A program made the translations under genes and the position numbers. A stretch of 64,000 bases of DNA from Marinobacter sp. SS13-12 (GTDB lineage Bacteria; Pseudomonadota; Gammaproteobacteria; Pseudomonadales; Oleiphilaceae). Positions 38,959 through 46,362 of this stretch are shown here, one piece after another (the first letter of the stretch is position 1; each line of letters begins with the position of its first letter). The stretch spans positions 1,240,001 through 1,304,000 of the forward strand of contig NZ_JASSUA010000001.1 of assembly GCF_030227115.1 (NCBI RefSeq), written 5' to 3'. A model generated the notes under the pieces. The model made no database searches, was not told where the DNA came from, and saw nothing but the letters and a program-made list of their open reading frames with translations.

Positions 38959-39244
38959 ATGCCGCACCCTTTCATAGCAACACAGAAAACCACAATTCCC
39001 GGGAAAACAGACAGTTCCGAAAATCCTGCTCCACAGGAAACCACACAAAAACACAAAGCCGTGGACACTTTGTTGACACATTCCGGTTTACTTGGGCTTT
39101 AGAATTAGCTAGATTTGAAACCAACTAAAAGGAGCAGTTCGGGGTAATCTGGCTGCTCTTCACCCTCCAGTTCGAAGTATCTCGGCTGGTTCCTCAGATA
39201 TCGCAAAAGCGGTTTTGGGGCACTGTATAAAGCCGGATATATTC

Positions 39245-39613
39245 GTGTCTCAAAATAGACGTCCACTCAAAAAGTTTCGTGACGCAGCTTACCTTCGACA
39301 AAATGGACTTTGCATATACTGCCGTAAGCCCATGTGGGTCTCGGATGTTGAGAGCTACGCTGCTTACCATTCAATTTCTATAAAACAGGCGTCGTTCTTT
39401 CAGTGTACCGGCGAGCACTTGGTTGCTCACTGTGATGGCGGCAGGGCTAATAGGTCAAATATCGTTGCAGCCTGTAAATTCTGCAACACCAAGAGACATT
39501 GCAGAAAGCGCCCTGAAGATCCAGTTTCCTATGCCTTCTATGTTCAGAGAAGGCTAAACAAAGGCTCCTGGAATAATCATTTGCTCAACGTCGCTGCGAG
39601 AGGCGATTCTTAG
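39245..39613 (+). CDS. HNH-type endonuclease domain protein
   Basis: A 122-residue protein with an HNH/zinc-finger nuclease layout: CIYC near the N-terminus, then GEHLVAHCDGGRANRSNIVAA and CKFC. The paired CxxC sites and the H-x-N spacing fit a free-standing HNH nuclease. The start is uncertain: GTG 39245 is used, with TTG 39215 as an alternative; neither has a good ribosome site. It lies in the leftmost part of the element, between two copies of the element's left-end sequence. The target is unknown. Confidence 0.7.
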   Translation: MSQNRRPLKKFRDAAYLRQNGLCIYCRKPMWVSDVESYAAYHSISIKQASFFQCTGEHLVAHCDGGRANRSNIVAACKFCNTKRHCRKRPEDPVSYAFYVQRRLNKGSWNNHLLNVAARGDS

Positions 39614-39683
39614 TATGGTGATCCCGTGTACCAGCGTCAGAGTTGTCGCGAATCAATAAAAATGACTAGAAGGAGCAGTAATC

Positions 39684-40127
39684 GTGAGGAACCTGGTATT
39701 TATTTTGTGTTTCATCTTTAGCGGATCAGCTATAGCGAGTGTGCTAGATGAGCTCAAACGCACTCCCGCGACCAAGTATGAGGTTGGCATGCTTCGCCTC
39801 GAACTTGGAGCGATGATGGTGTCGAAGGATTTGGAGGGAAAGTCTGTCGGTGAGCATGGGTTTGAGTTTCAAGGTGCTAGGGTCGATGAAAAGCCCGACA
39901 GCGTCGAATTTGTCTTCACTGTTGAAGGCAGAGCCAAAGATATTAGTGAAGGACTGTGTGAAGCCATGAAGAATACTTTCGAGGATCGAGGCGCTCTTGA
40001 GGAAATGAAAAAAGAGGTATGGCCAGGCCTCTCAGACACTCAGTATGCTGCAATTGCGGATGAGTTTTTCTTGGCAGTCGAGCTGGTTTCGAGAGAAAAT
40101 TCGGCATTTACGGTCAGTTGTAGGTAG
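39684..40127 (+). CDS. Small exported protein, unknown function
   Basis: A 147-residue protein with a clear signal peptide (LVFILCFIFSGSAIAS). The mature part is soluble, mixed charge, with two cysteines, one near the end (VSCR). A GTG start at 39684 is preceded by AAGGAGCAG. I do not recognise the family. It is cargo between the two left-end copies of the element. Confidence 0.7.
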   Translation: MRNLVFILCFIFSGSAIASVLDELKRTPATKYEVGMLRLELGAMMVSKDLEGKSVGEHGFEFQGARVDEKPDSVEFVFTVEGRAKDISEGLCEAMKNTFEDRGALEEMKKEVWPGLSDTQYAAIADEFFLAVELVSRENSAFTVSCR

Positions 40128-40186
40128 GCCATCACTTGGCCACACTCTTCCGTGCTAGGGGTGTGGCTATCTCTTTCTCGTATGCC

Positions 40187-40261
40187 GTAATTGAACCCCC
40201 GATGCCGCATCGTTCCAAAGCACCACACAAAAACACAAGCCGTGGACACTGTGTTGACACC
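40187..40261 (+). repeat. Decayed second copy of the element's left end
   Basis: AATTGAACCC then CGATGCCGCA, followed by CACACAAAAACACAA and GCCGTGGACACTGTGTTGACAC, repeats the order seen at 38949-39080 beside the left attachment site, with some spacer lost. The tRNA-like part upstream is mutated (TATGCCGT in place of GACGGCGG). It looks like the left end of a second, inner element. Confidence 0.7.
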
Positions 40262-40353
40262 GTTCGTAACGAAATACCGCTGCTAAGATTAACTTCGTTT
40301 GAGTAGTATACGAACTACTCAATTACTGGGCGTTAGGGATTAAGGAGTTGGTT

Positions 40354-41073
40354 TTGAGATTCACAGGGACCGTTCTTGCTGTGCTGGTGGCGAATATTCT
40401 CACTATTGCCTTGCTCACTGGGGCATATGTTTATCTTAGGTCTGACCACGGCCAGATGCTCTTGTACGATCTTGGACTTCATTCCATTTACTTTAGTCTC
40501 GTTGCTTCGACACATGACTCTGAGATTGAAGGCAATTCCTCAAGCTCGTTCGTGCAGCCCCGAATCTCGGATATGAAACCGATGAAGGTGGAGCCGCGTC
40601 GACCTAGTCAGCCACAGGTGTCTAGTTCTCCGTCTACTGGAGCTAGTACGTCCAGCTCTGTACGTAAGAATCAATCAGCTATAAATTCAAGCCTGAAAAT
40701 GTGCCGATTCTGGAATGCTGAGTACAAGAAAGATGGGTCTTCACAGAGTCAGGTGTATCGCAATTCTGCCTGTAAGCGCTATGAAAGGCTTTCAGGCCGC
40801 GACAGTAGCAACGTAGTTGCGTTGGCAAGTTCTCAAATGGCAAAACCAACCTATCAGGAACAGCGCCAGCGCGAAGAACAGGAAAAGCAAGCTAGGCGTG
40901 AGGCAAAAGAAAAACGGGAATACGAGCTATATTGTGATCGTGTACGAGAGCGCATTGATCACTACGACACTTTGCTCCGGGCAGGAGGAAAGGCACATTA
41001 TGTGAATCGGTTGAGGGGGGAACGTAAGGAAATCAGCTTGGAATACTCACGTAAATGTCTTTTGGGTCAATAA
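40354..41073 (+). CDS. Membrane-anchored protein with charged helical tail
   Basis: A 239-residue protein with one N-terminal membrane helix (VLAVLVANILTIALLTGAYVYL), a Ser/Pro-rich linker and a C-terminal charged helix with QRQREEQEKQARREAKEKRE, likely coiled coil. Cysteines are scattered in the C-terminal half. The TTG at 40354 is chosen because AAGGAG ends 6 bases before it; the TTG at 40348 has no spacing. An inverted repeat (GAGTAGT-N6-ACTACTC, 40301-40320) lies just upstream and may be its operator. No function is recognised. Confidence 0.65.
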   Translation: MRFTGTVLAVLVANILTIALLTGAYVYLRSDHGQMLLYDLGLHSIYFSLVASTHDSEIEGNSSSSFVQPRISDMKPMKVEPRRPSQPQVSSSPSTGASTSSSVRKNQSAINSSLKMCRFWNAEYKKDGSSQSQVYRNSACKRYERLSGRDSSNVVALASSQMAKPTYQEQRQREEQEKQARREAKEKREYELYCDRVRERIDHYDTLLRAGGKAHYVNRLRGERKEISLEYSRKCLLGQ

Positions 41074-41147
41074 CTCTCTATGCTCATCCTTGGAAGCGTG
41101 GTAAATCGCTGACCGAGGCAACTTGATCTGTAGTTGGAGCATTGAAC

Positions 41148-41828
41148 ATGTGCGGACGCTACAACGTAATCGACGACTCGCTGGCCCAGGATCTCCTCGA
41201 AATCCTGGGCATCCCCATACACGTCCAAGCTCGCCTCAACATAGCGCCAGGTGCAAAAGGCCAGATCGTCTACGAGACGAACCAAGGCAGAACCCTGGAA
41301 GACGCCATCTGGTCACTGCTCGTCGAACCCAAACCGGACGGAAGCGCCTACCGCCCCTCACCAAAATACAGCACCTTCAATGCCCGATCGGGAAGCCTGG
41401 GAGCAAGCCCACTCTGGAAGAAAAGGTTTCATTCCCAACGGGCCATCGTCCCGGGCAGCGGCTTCCACGAATGGACCGGAGAGAAAGGGCACAAGCAGTG
41501 CTACAACATCCATCCCGTTAACAACGCTATCGCCTTTGCAGGCCTCTACGAGCTCTGGGACTTCCAGGGCGACATAGTCCCGTCGTTTACCATCATCACC
41601 TTGCCACCACACCCTAGGTTCAGACACATCCACCCGAACAGCATCCCCCTGATGCTCAAACCGGAAGATTTCGACATGTGGCTAGACCCACACCTTACGA
41701 ACACAGACCCAATTCAACACCTGCTTAAAACCAGCATCAGAGAACCCTTGTCAGTGGAGCCAATAAAGTCACCGGCGAACCTGGAGAAAGCGGGGCAGGG
41801 TGAAAAGATCGAAGCGGACCAGGCGTGA
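41148..41828 (+). CDS. SOS response-associated peptidase (SRAP/YedK, HMCES-type)
   Basis: A 226-residue SRAP protein. The family forms a stable thiazolidine crosslink with abasic sites in single-stranded DNA through Cys2, exposed after removal of Met1 (MCGRYN). The conserved Asn (RLNIAPG), the Glu/His region GSGFHEWTGEKGHKQC and HPRFRHIHPNSIPLML are present. It is an intact homologue of the pseudogene at 38191 and lies inside the element. Protection of single-stranded phage DNA is a plausible but unproven benefit. Confidence 0.93.
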   Translation: MCGRYNVIDDSLAQDLLEILGIPIHVQARLNIAPGAKGQIVYETNQGRTLEDAIWSLLVEPKPDGSAYRPSPKYSTFNARSGSLGASPLWKKRFHSQRAIVPGSGFHEWTGEKGHKQCYNIHPVNNAIAFAGLYELWDFQGDIVPSFTIITLPPHPRFRHIHPNSIPLMLKPEDFDMWLDPHLTNTDPIQHLLKTSIREPLSVEPIKSPANLEKAGQGEKIEADQA

Positions 41829-42333
41829 CCCAAAAAACAGCGTGTAAGCGTTTTCTCACACGACCTTGAGACACGTCCTCTAAAAACCAACACCTGGAAT
41901 AGTAAACTGGCGCCGAGCTGTTTGGTCAGGAGGACCGGAGCTCATCGTCGGCAGGGATGCCTGGCAAGCGCGACACCTGCAGAGTGTTGTGACTCGCAAG
42001 GGAGAGGTCTGAGCCAATCAGCAGTCTGATGGTGGCCTAGGCTCGTAGTATATACTACAAGCGTTAACTGTGGCCGTTTTCCCCGTGGCTGGGGATGTTG
42101 CAAACTAGTACTAATTGCTACGTCAAGCCACTTGCTTCTGCGTTGCGTATATACTAACTTTGACTAGAGAGCAGTCTCATAGAGACAGCAAAAAAAGAGT
42201 GTGCAGCTTGCTGCTGTGCGGAAATTAGGCTAGAGTTCGGGCCTACTCTGAACCCTTGTGCGAGAGAACCGGAGCTGAAATTGCTCTGAGTGGCGCAAAA
42301 TTAAGGGTTTTATAACTTTAAGTGGAGCATGCT
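41829..42333 (+). other. Structured, gene-free leader region before the KVTTC peptide
   Basis: No convincing protein gene is seen in these 505 bp. The sequence is rich in inverted repeats: GAGCT ... AGCTC enclosing GGTC/GACC (41915-41943), a perfect 14-bp palindrome GTAGTATATACTAC (42045-42058), and GCAGC-TT-GCTGC (42204-42215). TATATACTA recurs near 42147. It could hold a non-coding RNA, a long structured 5' leader, or operators. I cannot place the promoter. Confidence 0.45.
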
Positions 42334-42414
42334 ATGAAGGTTACAACCTGCAAAGTTACTACCTGTGCGGATGCAACTGGAAAAGTTACAACTTGTAAGG
42401 TCACAACCTGTTGA
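42334..42414 (+). CDS. 26-aa repeat peptide (four KVTTC units)
   Basis: A micro-gene: ATG, then KVTTC twice, a seven-residue spacer (ADATG plus flanks), KVTTC twice more, and a stop. AGTGGAGCATGCT before the ATG gives a ribosome site (GGAG, spacing 6). The four repeats use different synonymous codons (for example ACA-ACC-TGC, ACT-ACC-TGT, ACA-ACT-TGT), so the amino acid sequence appears to be conserved rather than the DNA. A bidirectional terminator follows 25 bp later. It contains no hydrophobic helix. I know of no family like it; metal-binding peptide, RiPP precursor, toxin and regulatory leader are all possible. Confidence 0.6.
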   Translation: MKVTTCKVTTCADATGKVTTCKVTTC

Positions 42415-42439
42415 TACCCCCCCGCTTACCGTGATTTTT

Positions 42440-42463
42440 AAAAGCCGTCACTCGACGGCTTTT
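42440..42463. terminator. Bidirectional terminator between KVTTC peptide and membrane protein
   Basis: AAAAGCCGTC - ACTC - GACGGCTTTT, followed by more T residues on the plus strand. It ends the plus-strand peptide transcript and overlaps the stop codon of the convergent membrane protein gene. Confidence 0.85.
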
Positions 42464-43755
42464 TTGTTTTCTGGATTGTATCTTTTCCATGCACAAGCCA
42501 TGGCTATTCCTGGTAGTACCCAGTCAGTTGTAGTCGCCTTCCTTTTGTATGGAACCGATTGAATGATTTTCCAACTTTGATCTAATGGAACTGTCATGTG
42601 ATCAAATGTCCATGTTGATGGAAGTGTTACAGAAACCGTTGACGAGCACGTTGGTACATCTCGGCATACAACAAAAAAGTTTTCCTTTATATATGACTCT
42701 TCGTGAATGGAAACTTGAATCTTTGGTTTGGTAATGTCTATTTTCCTTTTAATACTTATTGTCCATTCATCAGAGTCGTCATCTTTTTCTATCGTCATTT
42801 CTGGCAGCTTGCTATGTACTGAAGCTACTTCCCCATCTTGTCCAAGATTTATTTCAATGTTTCCTTCGGTCGTTATTATTTGATTTTCGTCTACATATAT
42901 TGTGATTAGTATCTCGTCCAGTTTTTTGTAAGATGCTGAAGAGTTGTATGTTAGTTCATGTTCTAATTTTTCGGTATCTTTGGGTGTCTTATAGTCGGGA
43001 TCAACTGCAATTGTATGTAATTCGTAAAAAGTGTCTTCAGTCCATTTTACATAATCGGGGTCTTCTTCGCAGGCTTCAATGATAATATCTTGGTTGTGGT
43101 TTGATCGATGAGGTACATTTGCATGCAAGTATTTAGAAACTAATCTGTTGGTACTTTCGTAAAGACCCTTTTCGCTCTGGCAGTGGTCGCCATACGCTTT
43201 TACATGTATTTCTCTTAGGCTTTCAATGATTAAGTTTTGATCACACCTGGATATAGCTAACAGTAGTTCGTTTTCTGACAAAAGTTTGTTGGTCTTTGCA
43301 ATGTGATCATCTAATAAATTTTTTACTTCAGATTGAGTGCTCTCAAGGACACTTACGGTTTTAGTGTTTACTTGTTTCAAATCTTGATCAAGCTTTTCTA
43401 TATACTTTTTGAGAAAGTCTTTAACTCGATCTTCCCATACATAATCCCAAATAAATTTTGCGATGAATGAAACGGATACTAACGTTAAAACTGCATATCC
43501 AAAGTTATAGCCATTGTTTGAAATTATTGATAAAAGCCATGTTAGAAAATCTTTTGCGATGCCGCTTCCAGGGATCAGGTTGTTTTCTAAAGAAAATTCT
43601 GATGAGGCAGTGATTATAAATACGAAAACTCCACCGTACAGAAACTTCATTCTGTCGGACTTCCATATCGATTTTCGCTTCCCCTCAGTCTTCCTCGCGA
43701 CTTCGTCTGCTTCTATTTCGATGCCCGCTTCTTGTTTGTCAGTATCTGATTCCAC
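42448..43755 (-). CDS. Two-helix membrane protein with large cytoplasmic domain, unknown
   Basis: A 435-residue protein. Two membrane helices lie in the first ~110 residues (FLYGGVFVFIITASSEF; FGYAVLTLVSVSFIAKFIW), then a coiled-coil-like stretch, a helical middle, and a beta-rich C-terminal domain (from about 280, IDITKPKIQVSIHEES). The gene is clearly AT-richer than the phage core and the chromosome. The GTG start has AAAGGTGAGCTT upstream. The layout resembles membrane effectors or sensors often carried as prophage cargo, but I recognise no family. It converges on the KVTTC peptide gene with a shared terminator. Confidence 0.7.
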   Translation of the reverse strand: MESDTDKQEAGIEIEADEVARKTEGKRKSIWKSDRMKFLYGGVFVFIITASSEFSLENNLIPGSGIAKDFLTWLLSIISNNGYNFGYAVLTLVSVSFIAKFIWDYVWEDRVKDFLKKYIEKLDQDLKQVNTKTVSVLESTQSEVKNLLDDHIAKTNKLLSENELLLAISRCDQNLIIESLREIHVKAYGDHCQSEKGLYESTNRLVSKYLHANVPHRSNHNQDIIIEACEEDPDYVKWTEDTFYELHTIAVDPDYKTPKDTEKLEHELTYNSSASYKKLDEILITIYVDENQIITTEGNIEINLGQDGEVASVHSKLPEMTIEKDDDSDEWTISIKRKIDITKPKIQVSIHEESYIKENFFVVCRDVPTCSSTVSVTLPSTWTFDHMTVPLDQSWKIIQSVPYKRKATTTDWVLPGIAMACAWKRYNPENKKAVE

Positions 43756-43983
43756 AAGCTCACCTTTGAGAGGTTATTTTTGGAGTTAATATGATAAATC
43801 CGGATGATTTAATTAAAATTAATAAATTATAATCGTCAGCTGGAAAGAATTGACTAGAGCAGATCATGTTTGATCCTAGGTAAGATGAAGTGTCTCTGTC
43901 GGTAAATGTGTGTGTTTTAGCCAAATATATGGAGAACGGAAAGCACTGAATAAACATTTCACCGTCTCCTGGAGCTTTCAGCA

Positions 43984-44076
43984 CATACTACGAACAGCCA
44001 GCTCTCTAGCTATTATAGTGTTCTTGGCAGGTCTCCATGCCAAGAACTAGTGGTTCTCGCCGTCAGGCTGGCACCT
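43984..44076. repeat. Structured repeat, copy A
   Basis: About 90 bp that recur with roughly 70% identity by eye at 44380-44470. Shared landmarks are ACTACGA, CAGC, GGTCTCCAT and CAGGCTG. Copy A holds a perfect 10-bp inverted repeat, GTTCTTGGCA / TGCCAAGAAC (44020-44047) with loop GGTCTCCA, inside an outer CAGCC/GGCTG pairing. It lies just past the 3' end of the minus-strand 62-aa gene, in the 345-bp gap 43756-44100; the rest of the gap is AT-rich with no gene seen. Confidence 0.6.
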
Positions 44077-44100
44077 ATATTTTTCTAGTCGTTATTATTT

Positions 44101-44289
44101 TCAGTCTTTGAGGATGTATTCACTACTAGTGCCTCGCACTATAGCAATCGACTGCTCGTATAATCTGAGATAGTATTTTCTTGGATTTTCCTGCCTTTCT
44201 TTATTGTCTTTTTCATTTGCAGCGATTGATTTCATCAAGTCGTATGCAACTCTTGCTGATCCATCTACTTCCATTTTTTCATTGCTCAT
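44101..44289 (-). CDS. Small hypothetical protein, 62 aa
   Basis: A short, charged, soluble protein (MSNEKMEVDGSARVAYDLMK start, ending SEYILKD) with a good ribosome site (AGGGAGAATAACT). No motif is recognised. It is flanked on both sides by the A and B copies of a structured repeat, as if the gene and repeat form a small cassette. AT-rich composition matches the neighbouring cargo. Confidence 0.6.
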   Translation of the reverse strand: MSNEKMEVDGSARVAYDLMKSIAANEKDNKERQENPRKYYLRLYEQSIAIVRGTSSEYILKD

Positions 44290-44379
44290 AGTTATTCTCC
44301 CTAGTTAGATAGTTTCTACTCGAACTACTTACCCTATTGCAAATTCGCATCGCTTCGATGCCGCCTGAAGCCGCCACCA

Positions 44380-44470
44380 CACACTACGACGGCCAGCCCT
44401 TTTGTTTTTATCGTTCCCTTCGTCGGTCTCCATACCAGGAACTGGCGATTCTTGCTGCCAGGCTGAAGCC
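44380..44470. repeat. Structured repeat, copy B
   Basis: The homologue of copy A, placed just past the 3' end of the minus-strand repressor gene. GGTCTCCATACC replaces GGTCTCCATGCC. The long 10-bp stem of copy A is weakened here (GTTCC ... GGAAC), but a CTGGC/GCCAG pairing is present. It might be a terminator-like, packaging or non-coding RNA element. Confidence 0.55.
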
Positions 44471-44745
44471 TATCCTGTTTTCAGGCTGTGTTCTCTTCTA
44501 GCAACTTCTGTTTCAGGGTCGATTTGACCGCATGATTCGTCGGTCTTGCCGGTCATAAGCCAAAGGGTGTACTTAGGCCAGGTCTGACAAACCCTCTCTA
44601 ACAAGTCCCCTCTAGGTATTCGCCCTGTTTGCTCCATTCCTTCGAGCGTTTTTTTCGCAACGCCAATAATTTCGCAGAACTCAGCTCTTCCGCTCGTCTC
44701 GGCCTCACGAATCAGTCGAACCTTTCTCGCTAATTCGCTTGACAT
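44470..44745 (-). CDS. Phage repressor-like HTH regulator
   Basis: A 91-residue DNA-binding protein. The helix-turn-helix lies at about 8-50 (KVRLIREAETSGRAEFCEII, then GVAKKTLEGMEQ), followed by TWPKYTLWLMTGKTD, an ending common to phage regulators of this size. I start at the ATG 44745 rather than the far upstream codons, which would run across the divergent promoter. It faces the early phage operon across a 58-bp gap with inverted repeats, the usual lysogeny switch layout. Confidence 0.8.
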   Translation of the reverse strand: MSSELARKVRLIREAETSGRAEFCEIIGVAKKTLEGMEQTGRIPRGDLLERVCQTWPKYTLWLMTGKTDESCGQIDPETEVARREHSLKTG

Positions 44746-44763
44746 ATACTTAATTCCAAGTAT

Positions 44764-44784
44764 CCTTAGAAATAAGGTGTACCT
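44764..44784. promoter_or_regulatory. Candidate operator between repressor and early operon
   Basis: CCTTA-GAAA-TAAGG (44764-44777) and the adjoining AGGT-GT-ACCT (44775-44784) are overlapping dyads in the divergent 58-bp intergenic space. Their position suits a repressor-binding switch for both directions. Binding is inferred. Confidence 0.5.
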
Positions 44785-44803
44785 AGATATGAGGTCACCA
44801 TAA

Positions 44804-45043
44804 ATGAGTGTGCAATTCAGTGTAGCAGAGTGCAAAACAGTGGACGAGCAAAAACAAATCATCTTGCTAGCAACCCCAGTCATGACCCAGGAGCGCTACT
44901 CCCAACTGACCGGACTCACGGAAGGGCAGGTCAGGGGCCAGATCGAAAAGGGTCACCTTCCATCTCTCAAGATTGGCCGTGTTCGCATGGTGAACATCGC
45001 CGCTCTGTCCCAGCAGGCAATGGATAAGGAGGACTGGCAATGA
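44804..45043 (+). CDS. Excisionase-like DNA-binding protein
   Basis: A 79-residue protein whose second half looks like a winged-helix MerR/excisionase-type domain (MTQERYSQLTGLTEGQVRG, then QIEKGHLPSLKIGRVRMVN). It is the first gene of the rightward phage operon, opposite the repressor, as expected for a Xis- or Cro-like regulator. GAGGT precedes the ATG. It overlaps the next gene by four bases. Confidence 0.75.
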   Translation: MSVQFSVAECKTVDEQKQIILLATPVMTQERYSQLTGLTEGQVRGQIEKGHLPSLKIGRVRMVNIAALSQQAMDKEDWQ

Positions 45044-45504
45044 AGCGTCTTAACCAGGTTGGCAGAGCTGTTCAGGTCTTCATTGAGGTTGGCCAGAGGG
45101 GCGGTGCCAACGTACCCGGTGTCTGGTTCTTCAATGGTGGGCAGATGGTTGCCTCTGCGGATCGCCTCGGCCCGGCCCGCATGGTCGCCCCTGGCACAGT
45201 GGCGGTCAGCGCTTCGGGCCGCCAATGGATGGCTGTAGGTGGTGATCGCATCAACGGTGCCGCCGGCTGGTCTTTCGTCACTCCTTATACCGAACAGCGC
45301 CCGGTTGATGGCGACGCCGTCCGCTTCAATGACAACCCGAAGTCCCTGAAGATCCGCGCCAAACTGGACGCCTATCTGGACTACTTCCAAAGCGTAAAAG
45401 GAACACTCCCGGACTCGGTGGTCCTTCGTCGTGAACAACTGGCCACCTGCGGCGCATTACCAGGACAACGCTATAAAGGCATCCGCCTGGAGGCCTTCTC
45501 ATGA
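45040..45504 (+). CDS. Phage early-region protein, 154 aa, unknown
   Basis: A soluble basic protein with a Gly-rich beta-like N-terminal half (VPGVWFFNGGQMVASADRLG) and a helical C-terminus. No family is recognised. The ATGA overlaps on both sides place it firmly in the translationally coupled early operon of the filamentous phage. A nucleic-acid-related role is possible but unsupported. Confidence 0.7.
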   Translation: MKRLNQVGRAVQVFIEVGQRGGANVPGVWFFNGGQMVASADRLGPARMVAPGTVAVSASGRQWMAVGGDRINGAAGWSFVTPYTEQRPVDGDAVRFNDNPKSLKIRAKLDAYLDYFQSVKGTLPDSVVLRREQLATCGALPGQRYKGIRLEAFS

Positions 45505-45779
45505 CCCCGGCCCTCCGTCAGCGCAAACAGCCAAGCATCCAGTCCGTCGTCAATGTCGCTGTGCACCTCCATAAAGCGGGCGAGTGGGATGCCTACTGCG
45601 ACAGCATCACCAAACTGCTGGGCATGGCCGACGCCCTCAACGAGCTGGACGACCACCTGTTCAACTACACCATGGACTGCGTCAACGCCCTGTCCCGATT
45701 CACGCTCCAAGACACCATCACCGATTTCAATACCTGGGCCGCCATCCGCGCGCCCGAACAAGTGAGGGCACAGGCATGA
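45501..45779 (+). CDS. Phage early-region protein, 92 aa, unknown
   Basis: A small soluble, mostly helical protein (starting MTPALRQRKQPSIQSVVNVA). It overlaps both neighbours by four bases and so belongs to the coupled early operon. No motif is recognised. Confidence 0.68.
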   Translation: MTPALRQRKQPSIQSVVNVAVHLHKAGEWDAYCDSITKLLGMADALNELDDHLFNYTMDCVNALSRFTLQDTITDFNTWAAIRAPEQVRAQA

Positions 45780-46099
45780 CAGGCCACCGCATCCCGAACC
45801 CGAACCCGAACCCAAGTTTTGCCTTCCAGGGCCCAAGCCCGTCCTCTGCACTCACCCCGGATGCCCTGGAAGGCCTTTTAACCACCCTGGTGGAGCGCCT
45901 CAGCCAGCTGCGCGACGTCCGCACTGACTACCCGTGCGACTACCTCGCCCGCTGCAAGGCCGCCTTCACCGATCGCCTGATCCACGAACTGGAAGCCAGC
46001 CACCACCACAGCCCGGCCTTCGATCGCCTGATCCAACTGCGCGACGCCTGGGACTGCGGAACCCTGGACCTTCCCAACGTTACGGAGACCGAGCTATGA
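45776..46099 (+). CDS. Phage early-region protein, 107 aa, unknown
   Basis: A 107-residue soluble protein with an Asn-Pro repeat near its start (IPNPNPNP) and a helical remainder rich in Leu, Arg and His (HELEASHHHSPAF). The ATG at 45776 overlaps the preceding stop, which decides the start. No family is recognised. Confidence 0.68.
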   Translation: MTGHRIPNPNPNPSFAFQGPSPSSALTPDALEGLLTTLVERLSQLRDVRTDYPCDYLARCKAAFTDRLIHELEASHHHSPAFDRLIQLRDAWDCGTLDLPNVTETEL

Positions 46100-46362
46100 G
46101 CCACATCCCCCCAAGAAAATCCAAACCCGACGACAAAGAACGCCGCTTCTACGTCAGCGCCCCCAGCTCCTGTTACCTCCAACTGCAACAGGAAGCCGTC
46201 CAACGAGGCACCGACCTCTGGACCCTGGGTGGTGCGGTCCTGCGCTCCTGGTTAGAGGCCGGCTGCCCCGACCTGGGCTTCCAGGCCCAACACCCTGAAA
46301 AGCCTTCGAGTCCGCCCCCGTCATCGTCACCACTCGCGCACGATCAGGGGGCCGGACAGTGA
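46096..46362 (+). CDS. Phage early-region protein, 88 aa, unknown
   Basis: An 88-residue basic protein with a short helical core (SCYLQLQQEAVQRGTDLW, TLGGAVLRSWLEAG) and a Pro/Ser-rich tail. The core could be a small ribbon- or helix-based DNA-binding fold, but that is weak. It overlaps the preceding gene by four bases and ends at the start of a hairpin-rich spacer. Confidence 0.65.
   Translation: MSHIPPRKSKPDDKERRFYVSAPSSCYLQLQQEAVQRGTDLWTLGGAVLRSWLEAGCPDLGFQAQHPEKPSSPPPSSSPLAHDQGAGQ

Noticed and set aside
39041..40261. CRISPR-like repeat array
   Set aside because: Only two imperfect copies over 1.2 kb with genes between them; they are attachment-end sequences. No CRISPR array was seen anywhere in the window.
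41829..42414. Retron or reverse-transcriptase-linked RNA
   Set aside because: The structured region plus a small gene suggested it, but no reverse transcriptase gene is in the element.
42334..42465. Amino-acid attenuator (Thr/Cys leader peptide plus terminator)
   Set aside because: Repeated Thr and Cys codons followed by a terminator fit an attenuator, but no plus-strand gene lies downstream; the next gene is convergent.
43984..44470. Integron-type attC sites around the 62-aa gene
   Set aside because: The paired repeats flank a small gene, but I find no RYYYAAC/GTTRRRY core pair and no integron integrase.
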